In this document: positions 38,330-43,383 of the stretch, piece after piece | Position numbering within the stretch: position 1 is the first letter of the stretch | How the letters are laid out: every line of letters begins with the position of its first letter | NCBI GenBank assembly: GCA_944388695.1 | Contig: CALXJT010000006.1 | Span: 1 to 48,389 of the forward strand | Direction: 5' to 3' | DNA length: 48,389 nucleotides | DNA from: an uncultured Clostridia bacterium | GTDB lineage: Bacteria; Bacillota; Clostridia; TANB77; CAG-508 | Translations under genes and position numbers: made by a program | Notes under the pieces: generated by a model | The model's database searches: none | What the model saw: the letters and a program-made list of their open reading frames with translations, nothing else | What the model was told of the DNA's origin: nothing

Positions 38330-38716
38330 TCAATAATTTTTTGATTTACAATTTTCACATATTCCATGTATTTCAATTTTACTAACATCCATCTTTATCT
38401 CTTCTTTGTGTAATTCGTTTGAAATCTGACCTATATCAAAATCATAATAAAAATCATAAATCTCTCCACATTTATCGCATATTGCATGATAATGTTTTTT
38501 ATATAAGTAATCATATCTATCAGGTCCTGTAGATAAACTTATTTTTTGAATTATTCCTAAATCTACTAAAATATTAATGTTTCGATAGACTGTACTTTTA
38601 CTTATCTGTGGATTCTTTTTTATTACTAATTGATATATCTCTTCTGCTGTTGGATGTATTAAGTTTTGTTTTAGTACATCTAAAATTATTTCTCTTTGTT
38701 TGGAATAGTTATTCAT
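38330..38716 (-). CDS. perR: Peroxide-responsive repressor PerR (Fur family)
   Basis: Fur-family winged-helix repressor. With the start at ATG 38716, all five regulatory metal ligands of Bacillus PerR can be matched: H21, D69, H75, H77 and D88. The structural zinc site is C80/C83 and C120/C123. The His-Asp set and linkage to rubrerythrin favour PerR over Fur or Zur. AAAGGAG lies 4 nt before ATG 38716. An upstream in-frame start at 38755 would translate the operator itself and is rejected. It is expected to repress its own operon until peroxide oxidises the regulatory iron site. Confidence 0.93.
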   Translation of the reverse strand: MNNYSKQREIILDVLKQNLIHPTAEEIYQLVIKKNPQISKSTVYRNINILVDLGIIQKISLSTGPDRYDYLYKKHYHAICDKCGEIYDFYYDFDIGQISNELHKEEIKMDVSKIEIHGICENCKSKNY

Positions 38717-38729
38717 AAATCTCCTTTCA

Positions 38730-38752
38730 AAATTAGGAATTATTCCTAATTT
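38730..38752. promoter_or_regulatory. Putative PerR operator, perfect 11-1-11 palindrome
   Basis: AAATTAGGAAT and ATTCCTAATTT flank a single central T. The site covers the predicted start of transcription and ends three bases before the perR ribosome site. Position and symmetry fit an autorepressor box, although the sequence differs from the classical PerR box (TTATAAT-N-ATTATAA). Confidence 0.8.
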
Positions 38753-38759
38753 CATCTGT

Positions 38760-38788
38760 ATGATATATCAAAAATTCTCTTTTGTCAA
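38760..38788 (-). promoter_or_regulatory. Promoter of the perR-rbr operon
   Basis: On the minus strand, a perfect -35 TTGACA (38783-38788) and -10 TATCAT (38760-38765) are 17 nt apart. Transcription would start within or next to the palindromic operator. Confidence 0.8.
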
Positions 38789-39012
38789 TAGTTTTTTCAA
38801 AAAATAAATAAATACTCAAATGGTCAATTAGGGACGGGTCCCAATTAACCATAACAATAGCTTTTTCCAAAAACACAAAATGCTCAATGATAAAATAGTC
38901 AATTGGTCAATTGGGGACGGATACCAATTGACCAAAATTGCTTTTTCTAAAAATAAGAAAATGCTCAAATGTGAAAAAATGGCCAATTGGGACCCGTCCC
39001 CAATTGACCATT
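38788..39012. repeat. Array of three palindromic repeat units (REP/MITE-like)
   Basis: Three units, each a spacer beginning GCTTTTTC and containing ATGCTCAA followed by a palindrome, repeat about every 75-85 bp. The palindromes are at 38821-38850, 38905-38933 and 38980-39010 and share GGTCAATTGGGGACGGGTCC or its complement. The third is inverted relative to the first. The array fills the gap between the perR promoter and the hydrolase. A copy identical over 33 bp to the first palindrome region lies at 40654-40686. Confidence 0.85.
38977..39012 (-). terminator. Repeat-derived terminator of the hydrolase gene
   Basis: On the minus strand the third palindrome is flanked by AAAAATGG and CCATTTTTT, giving a GC-containing stem plus T-run 12 nt after the hydrolase stop. 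A mobile repeat seems to serve as an intrinsic terminator. Confidence 0.65.
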
Positions 39013-39021
39013 TTTGCTATG

Positions 39022-39948
39022 CTATACAATTGTTTTGATCCAAGAGTAGATATCATTTTTGACTGAATCTGTACAGTCTTCGTGTAATATATCATGTCTT
39101 GCATTGTGATACATTTGCATTTTAACATCTTCAATCCCTGCTTTTTTTAAGGCTTTATAGGTTCTATTTACACCTTTTCCAAAATCTCCAACAGGATCTT
39201 TATCTCCTGATAATATAAGTATTGGCATATCTTTGTCCATTTTCTTCATATTATCAATTTGAGATGTATAAAGCATTCCGTCTAACATCTCCCTTAATAA
39301 TCCTGCAGTAAAGTCTCCGCCTCTTGATGGGTCTTCGATGTATTTTTTTAATTCGTCCTCATTTGAACATAGCCAATCATAATCAGTCTTATTTGGAGCA
39401 AATTTTTTATTATATGTTCCAAATGATAAATCATGTATCTTTTTTGAAGTATGGTCTTCTCCTACTTCTTCCGCTTCTTTAACAACCATTTTTCTCACTA
39501 GCTTAAGCGGAAAAGCTGGAATTTGACCTGTACCCATTAATATAGCACCATTAACCTGTCCTGGATACTTTATTAGGTATGTTCTTACCAAGAATGAACC
39601 AAGTGAAAATCCAATGATTATATATGGAATATTTGGAAACATTTCTTTTGTCATGTCAACACAATTCTTGATATCATCAACAACAAAAGACCAACTTCCT
39701 TCTTTTCCAAAATACATCTTCTCCTTACCTGGTGCAACAGATTTTCCATGCCCAATATGGTCATTTCCTACTACTACATAGCCTCTTTCTACAAAAAACT
39801 CTGCTAATTCACTGTATCTTAAGATATATTCAGTTACTCCATGAGCAATCTGAATTACTCCTACTGGCTCCATTTCTGGTTGCCACATACAAGCATGAAT
39901 TTCAGTTTCTCCATCAGCCGATTTGTAGTAAAATTCTTTTTTTTGCAT
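39022..39948 (-). CDS. Alpha/beta hydrolase (monoacylglycerol lipase/lysophospholipase-like)
   Basis: This serine hydrolase (308 aa) belongs to the Hydrolase_4/S33 group. The oxyanion strand is IQIAHGVTEY, then GHGKS. The nucleophile elbow is GFSLGS (GxSxG), the late Asp is in LSGDKDPVGDFGKG and the late His in NARHDILHE. It probably hydrolyses lipid or small esters in the cytoplasm. I start at ATG 39948, with AGGAGG 9 nt upstream; an ATG at 39978 has no ribosome site. It stands alone, bounded by repeat-derived hairpins. Confidence 0.9.
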   Translation of the reverse strand: MQKKEFYYKSADGETEIHACMWQPEMEPVGVIQIAHGVTEYILRYSELAEFFVERGYVVVGNDHIGHGKSVAPGKEKMYFGKEGSWSFVVDDIKNCVDMTKEMFPNIPYIIIGFSLGSFLVRTYLIKYPGQVNGAILMGTGQIPAFPLKLVRKMVVKEAEEVGEDHTSKKIHDLSFGTYNKKFAPNKTDYDWLCSNEDELKKYIEDPSRGGDFTAGLLREMLDGMLYTSQIDNMKKMDKDMPILILSGDKDPVGDFGKGVNRTYKALKKAGIEDVKMQMYHNARHDILHEDCTDSVKNDIYSWIKTIV

Positions 39949-40080
39949 TTCTTTCTTCCTCCTTGTTTTGCATAGCAATTTCTCTTAACAATCGTTTTAG
40001 AGAATTGTCTACTCTTTTACCACATAATAGTGATATAATATAATTTTACCATATTTTAGGAGAAAAAACAATAAGAAAAT

Positions 40081-40109
40081 TTGCAAATTATGTTAATTTG
40101 TGTTATAAT
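40081..40109 (+). promoter_or_regulatory. Promoter of orphan gene 40163-40666
   Basis: On the plus strand, -35 TTGCAA (40081-40086) and an extended -10 TGTTATAAT (TATAAT at 40104-40109) are exactly 17 nt apart. Confidence 0.8.
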
Positions 40110-40162
40110 TTATATGATTCTATTAATATAATAATTTCATTTCTTAATTAAGGAGGAGAATC

Positions 40163-40666
40163 ATGACAACACTGACTATTGGAGAAAAAAGCAACTCTAT
40201 GAACTTCCAGACTAACTTAAATTTAGGTTTGGTAACAACACCAGAAATGCGTATGGCTACAGCAAAAAGTGAGAAATTACGGGCTCGACATGAAAGAGTT
40301 CAGAAACAAATTGCATTATATTGCCAAGATGTAACTTTACAGTTCAAGGATAACATTTCTAAAAAAGAGTGGGAAAAAATTCTTGAGCTCAATGCTATGA
40401 ACAGATACGGCACAAGAATTATGGAATTCGCCGAAACTTGGGCAAAATATATGCAGGTTCTTACAGAAAAGTATCATGTTTCTGTTGCAAAAGTTGCCAA
40501 ACAGACTTACTACAGTGCTAATCTCGGATATCTGAATGAATTTCTCTTTGATAGTGCTGTAGATGAAGCAGTTGAACTATTAAGCAAGTACTGGATCTAC
40601 GGAGATGAATTGACCAAATGTTTCCATACTCTGCCAATTAAAGTCAGAAACGTAATGGTCAATTAG
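40163..40666 (+). CDS. Orphan helical protein whose stop codon lies in a mobile repeat
   Basis: I do not recognise this 167-aa protein. It is soluble and mostly helical (SEKLRARHERVQKQIALYC, then ISKKEWEKILELNAMNRYG). GC content and codon use (CTG, CGA, CGG present) are clearly higher than in the surrounding genes, suggesting transfer. AAGGAGGAG lies 5 nt before the ATG, and a consensus promoter precedes it. The last three residues (MVN) and the TAG stop are supplied by the 33-bp repeat at 40654-40686, so the original C-terminus may have been replaced. Confidence 0.8.
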   Translation: MTTLTIGEKSNSMNFQTNLNLGLVTTPEMRMATAKSEKLRARHERVQKQIALYCQDVTLQFKDNISKKEWEKILELNAMNRYGTRIMEFAETWAKYMQVLTEKYHVSVAKVAKQTYYSANLGYLNEFLFDSAVDEAVELLSKYWIYGDELTKCFHTLPIKVRNVMVN

Positions 40667-40686
40667 GGACGGGTCCCAATTAACCA
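40654..40686. repeat. Isolated copy of the palindromic repeat
   Basis: This copy is identical over 33 bases to 38819-38851 (AATGGTCAATTAGGGACGGG and onward). It overlaps the end of the orphan gene. A smaller related palindrome (CGGTCTCAATTGACCG) follows at 40714-40729. Confidence 0.9.
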
Positions 40687-40753
40687 CAATTACCCCAAAG
40701 ACCTAATTAAACTCGGTCTCAATTGACCGTAAGAAGCTATTTCTAATACGTGA

Positions 40754-40783
40754 AAGAAGCCCCTAACGAAAGGGGCTTCTTTT
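40754..40783. terminator. Bidirectional terminator between convergent orphan genes
   Basis: An 11-12-bp GC-rich stem (AAGAAGCCCC with GGGGCTTCTT) and flanking A/T runs separate the plus-strand gene at 40163 from the minus-strand gene at 40821. Confidence 0.85.
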
Positions 40784-40820
40784 GAAACCTACTTCTACAT
40801 GACAAGAGAATAATGTCTTT

Positions 40821-41255
40821 TTATTCTGCGTCGTTTCCAAGTTCAATGCCTAACTTCTTCAACTTCAGTACAATCTCCTCAAGAGATTTCTGCCCCAGAT
40901 TTCGTACATTTTTGAGTTCCGGCAAAGACATGCCAGCGAGTTCGTTAACAGTCGTTATCCCCGCTCTGCCAAGACAGTTGTAAGTACGTGGTGTAAACTC
41001 CAATTCATCTATCAATTGAGCACTCTCATCAAAAAAGATAGCTTTCTGGAGCTCTCTCACCGCCTCATCAGCATCACTGAAGTTTTTAGCCATTGCTACT
41101 ATCCTGCCAATATCAATTGCTGTATGGATTTCATCATTTTCTGATACATGTTTCTGTAATCTTGCTACCTCATCCAGCAACCGCTCCTGACCCTCAAAGA
41201 TAACCTCTAAAGAACCTGTAATCACAAAAATGTTCAATCTGTTCATCTTGTTCAT
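40821..41255 (-). CDS. Free-standing RNA polymerase alpha C-terminal-domain protein
   Basis: The C-terminal 60 residues (85-144) are an alpha-CTD with helix-hairpin-helix fold (TPRTYNCLGRAGITTVNELA, then LKNVRNLGQKSLEEI). All residues that contact UP-element DNA in E. coli alpha have counterparts: R90, N93, C94, G121, K123, S124 and E127. The N-terminal 85 residues are not the RNAP-assembly domain and I do not recognise them; they are mixed alpha/beta (IFVITGSLEVIFEGQERLLD). It may bind DNA or sigma/activators as a transcription modulator, which is inference. GC is higher than its surroundings. AAGGAGG lies 7 nt before the ATG. Confidence 0.88.
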   Translation of the reverse strand: MNKMNRLNIFVITGSLEVIFEGQERLLDEVARLQKHVSENDEIHTAIDIGRIVAMAKNFSDADEAVRELQKAIFFDESAQLIDELEFTPRTYNCLGRAGITTVNELAGMSLPELKNVRNLGQKSLEEIVLKLKKLGIELGNDAE

Positions 41256-41289
41256 CTTTTTTCCTCCTTGACATAAGTGATTTCAACAT

Positions 41290-41328
41290 TCTCTCCTTTA
41301 AAAAGGAGTTTGTAGGGTTATTCCTACT
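41290..41328 (-). promoter_or_regulatory. Structured 5' leader of the alpha-CTD gene
   Basis: Two small hairpins (GTAGG/CCTAC at 41312-41327 and CTCCTTT/AAAGGAG at 41293-41308) lie between the promoter and the ribosome site. The second contains an AAAGGAG that mimics a Shine-Dalgarno sequence. They could modulate translation or mRNA stability. Confidence 0.45.
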
Positions 41329-41337
41329 ATATTTATA

Positions 41338-41366
41338 ATTATAACATTTTTTTTATTATTTTTCAA
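41338..41366 (-). promoter_or_regulatory. Promoter of the alpha-CTD gene
   Basis: On the minus strand, -35 TTGAAA (41361-41366) and an extended -10 TGTTATAAT (TATAAT at 41338-41343) are 17 nt apart, nearly the same design as the promoter of the convergent gene at 40163. Confidence 0.8.
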
Positions 41367-41379
41367 ACATTGCATTTTT

Positions 41380-41517
41380 TTATGATAGCATAAATTTTTG
41401 TATAAATTCATTTAATATTTTATCTATGCTTTTCTCATCAACATTATTCTTTATTTTCTCTATATATGAAATACTTATCTCATATTCATTGTCTTTTAAT
41501 TCTTTTAATAAAAAAGT
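41380..41517 (-). pseudogene. C-terminal fragment of an unknown gene
   Basis: The minus strand stays open for about 45 codons with no start codon and reads LKELKDNEYEISISYIEKIK, then a helical end IDKILNEFIQKFMLS and TAA. The residue pattern looks like a real protein C-terminus cut off at the abi cassette terminator. I cannot name the parent family. Confidence 0.45.
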
Positions 41518-41545
41518 CTAGAACCATTAAATAGGCTCTAAACTC
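41510..41545 (-). terminator. Intrinsic terminator of the abi cassette
   Basis: On the minus strand an 11-bp stem (AGTTTAGAGCC with GGTTCTAGACT, including G-T pairs) ends in T6, directly after the second RNA hairpin copy. Confidence 0.85.
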
Positions 41546-41548
41546 TTG

Positions 41549-41588
41549 AATGACTTAGAGCTTCAAAAGTTTTCTAAGTACCGCTCAT
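41549..41588 (-). ncRNA. Structured RNA element, copy 2 (downstream of abi)
   Basis: This 40-nt element aligns without gaps to 42512-42551. Constant flanks (ATGAGCGGTA and GTCATT) surround a stem whose pairs differ between copies by compensatory changes: CTTAG/CTAAG here, CCAAG/CTTGG there. An inner CTT/AAG mini-stem is conserved. It lies between the abi stop and its terminator, so it would be the 3' end of the abi transcript. Confidence 0.75.
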
Positions 41589-41604
41589 TATTATTATATT
41601 CGTT

Positions 41605-42483
41605 TTAACTATTATTATTCATAGGAAAGCCCATTATATTCATAACTTTATCTATTGATATTGAATTTAGATTTTTCTCAAGCTTTTCAATTTTTTCAAT
41701 TATGGAATTATATAAATCTTTATATTGTTCTTTTGTTAGCAATTTTTCCATACATCTTATTACCATATACAAATTAGTTATATTATCAGACTTGATATAA
41801 TTTTTATCTATTAGCTTAAAAGAAAGATAAAATTTACTAGTATAGTTGTATAATCTATCTGAATGTGCAGCTACATTTCGTATTGTAGTTAGATTTTTTA
41901 ATATTTGCTTTAATAATTTATCTGATATTTTAAAATATTTTGCAATTGCTTGTCTATCACTTTGTTTAAGTAATCCATAATAACTACTTGCTACACCAAA
42001 TGTAAGAATTTTAACTAAAACGAATGGTGGAACAAATCCATATTTATCTATATAATGAGTTACAGCAGTATGCGTATTATAATCTTTTTCAATCTCACTA
42101 TTGATTTTATTAAGTAAATTTTCTTTTATATCATCGTCAATACTACTATCCCAATTAGATGTGTTTAAATATTCTTTTACTCCATATACTTTTGAAATTT
42201 GATTTGCCATAATTGATTTTATAACAGTTTCTATCTCTAAACAATATTTTAATATTATATTCTTTAGTCCTTTATCAAATTCAAACAAAGCATATATTTC
42301 ATCAAATGTGACATTATCAATATAATTTCCGTCTTCTCCTTTAAAAATTGATTTATATGTATTAACAATCGAATAATATGTATATCTCTCAATTTTTTGT
42401 AAAGCATCTGATTTATCTGAAATAATTACTCCTTTTGATGATAAATATTCGATTAAATCTTCATTGGTTCTGTATTCTTTCAT
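41605..42483 (-). CDS. Abi_2/AbiF-like HEPN protein (putative abortive-infection toxin)
   Basis: The protein (about 292 aa) matches the Abi_2 (AbiD/AbiF) family: YRTNEDLIEYLSSKGVII at the start, FEFDKGLKNIILKYCLEIE near 67, and the HEPN ribonuclease motif RNVAAH (R202, H207) followed by SDRLYNY. Members act in phage abortive infection, and some are linked to a small structured RNA. I use ATG 42483, although AAGGAG is 12 nt away; a TTG at 42495 is possible. A promoter and RNA hairpin lie upstream and a second hairpin copy and terminator downstream, so the gene is a self-contained RNA-protein cassette. Confidence 0.88.
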   Translation of the reverse strand: MKEYRTNEDLIEYLSSKGVIISDKSDALQKIERYTYYSIVNTYKSIFKGEDGNYIDNVTFDEIYALFEFDKGLKNIILKYCLEIETVIKSIMANQISKVYGVKEYLNTSNWDSSIDDDIKENLLNKINSEIEKDYNTHTAVTHYIDKYGFVPPFVLVKILTFGVASSYYGLLKQSDRQAIAKYFKISDKLLKQILKNLTTIRNVAAHSDRLYNYTSKFYLSFKLIDKNYIKSDNITNLYMVIRCMEKLLTKEQYKDLYNSIIEKIEKLEKNLNSISIDKVMNIMGFPMNNNS

Positions 42484-42511
42484 TAACAGTAACAACTCCT
42501 TATATATAAAA

Positions 42512-42551
42512 AATGACCCAAGGCTTCGAAAGTTTCTTGGATACCGCTCAT
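42512..42551 (-). ncRNA. Structured RNA element, copy 1 (upstream of abi)
   Basis: This 40-nt element begins at the predicted transcript start (ATGAGCGGTA) and ends GTCATTTTTT just before the abi ribosome site. The outer ATGA/TCAT and inner CCAAG/CTTGG stems enclose AAACTTTCGAAGC. Compared with the downstream copy, four of the five inner pairs have changed on both sides, keeping pairing. It may be the abiF-associated RNA described for this gene family, but I recall that family only in outline. Confidence 0.8.
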
Positions 42552-42555
42552 ATAT

Positions 42556-42584
42556 ATATTAGCATATTTTTTATTAAATTACAA
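42556..42584 (-). promoter_or_regulatory. Promoter of the abi RNA-protein cassette
   Basis: On the minus strand, -35 TTGTAA (42579-42584) and an extended -10 TGCTAATAT (TAATAT at 42556-42561) are 17 nt apart. The predicted transcript starts at the first base or two of RNA copy 1. Confidence 0.7.
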
Positions 42585-42673
42585 GTGTTTTTTTTATTTA
42601 TTCTATTTCAATTGACCCTTATAATTTTTATTTTATTGTATTTAATGTAATAACATTTTTATCTTCAAATTCT

Positions 42674-43102
42674 TTAGAAATTTAAAAAAATATGTAAAAA
42701 ACTTTCTTCTTGTGGATACTCTCCAAATACCATCATTCCTACTAATGTTGGATGTATTTCACCAGTATTATTTGCAATAATACCATTTAGCTTTAATTTT
42801 TTTCATCAGAGAATTTTGAAAAGTTCGGCTTTTTATCTTTAATTTTTTCAAGATATTGTTGTATTTTATCTTGATTTAAGTCTCCAAATCCAACTCTTTT
42901 TACCGGTCTTAAATCTTCTTCAATACCTTCAGTATAACTTTGTAAACTATAAATTTCATAGTCAGTCATATGCTCATCTGAATCTCCAATTCTAATGTAT
43001 GAGCCTTTATTTATTCCTACATTTTTATAATAGCAAGGTTTCTTTTTTTGTGATAATTCATTTATTTTAACAGCTAATAATTTCTTGCATTTTCTTACAA
43101 AA
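42674..43102 (-). pseudogene. Frameshifted fragment of an AlbA_2/Schlafen-type ATP-binding protein
   Basis: A first frame ending at TAA 42795-42793 reads KPCYYKNVGINKGSYIRIGD and continues to KPNFSKFSDEKN. It continues in the next frame as KLNGIIANNTGEIHPTLVGM, then MVFGEYPQ. This run (peptide backbone, YIRIGD, then G-x-L-x-FG-x-P-Q) is typical of the middle of AlbA_2 DNA-binding/ATP-binding proteins. The shift lies in an A7 run and one extra A restores the frame. Both ends of the gene are missing and there is no start, so it is a remnant. Confidence 0.7.
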
Positions 43103-43130
43103 GAAAAAAATCAACCATATGATTGATTTT
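43103..43130 (-). terminator. Intrinsic terminator of the small RNA
   Basis: On the minus strand a 9-bp stem (AAATCAATC with GGTTGATTT, loop ATAT) is followed by T7. Confidence 0.85.
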
Positions 43131-43300
43131 GTATCAATTCTGTTCTATTGATTCGAACAGAAACATCATTGGTGCCTTAGCGAAGGACGTATGCGAAAAA
43201 TCTCTTGCACAAAAGCACCTTATTATCCGTTTCAAAATCAGTTATAGCAATAGTTCCAAAGAAGTGTATTCCCACTTTTGAATTTTTTCGCCGTAACTGT
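43104..43300 (-). ncRNA. Candidate small RNA of about 200 nt
   Basis: A minus-strand transcript bounded by a good promoter (43308-43336) and a strong terminator (43103-43130) contains no sensible open frame. Visible helices include CAGTTA/TAACTG, AAGTG/CACTT, GGTGC/GCACC enclosing CCTT/AAGG, and CTGTTC/GAACAG. GCGAAAAA near the 5' end can also pair with TTTTTCGC 100 nt later. The segment GGAACTATTGCTATAAC followed by AATAAGGTGC reminded me of type II-C tracrRNA anti-repeats, but no cas gene or CRISPR array is in the window. Its class is unknown. Confidence 0.65.
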
Positions 43301-43307
43301 TATTTTT

Positions 43308-43336
43308 AATTTAACATAAATTTTAAAGTTTGACAA
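43308..43336 (-). promoter_or_regulatory. Promoter of the small RNA
   Basis: On the minus strand, -35 TTGTCA (43331-43336) and an extended -10 TGTTAAATT (TAAATT at 43308-43313) are 17 nt apart. The palindrome at 43356-43373 lies 20 nt further upstream. Confidence 0.7.
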
Positions 43337-43355
43337 TAGCTTTTTGAAAATAAAT

Positions 43356-43373
43356 TTTGCCACTGGTGGCAAA
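43356..43373. repeat. Palindrome TTTGCCAC-TG-GTGGCAAA
   Basis: This is an 8-bp-arm palindrome with a 2-nt centre. A longer copy of the same palindrome lies at 44535-44558. Each copy is downstream of one gene and upstream of the next transcription unit. Confidence 0.85.
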
Positions 43374-43383
43374 TTTCTATCAC

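Noticed and set aside
38717..38755. Upstream start for perR
   Set aside because: Those 13 codons are the palindromic operator and the ribosome-binding site.
38788..39012. CRISPR array
   Set aside because: The units are few, the spacers resemble each other, the repeats are palindromic and diverged, and there are no cas genes.
38907..39134. Minus-strand reading frame of 75 codons across the repeat array
   Set aside because: It runs through the palindromic repeats and the C-terminus of the hydrolase in another frame, with no ribosome site or protein-like sequence.
42600..42620. Further copy of the palindromic repeat (TTTCAATTGACCC)
   Set aside because: Only one arm of about 10 bases is present, which is too little to distinguish from chance in AT-rich DNA.
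43140..43165. tRNA/tmRNA T-loop (TTCGAATC) in the small RNA
   Set aside because: The surrounding bases form a six-bp stem with a nine-base loop, not a T-arm, and there is no acceptor stem, tag reading frame or CCA.
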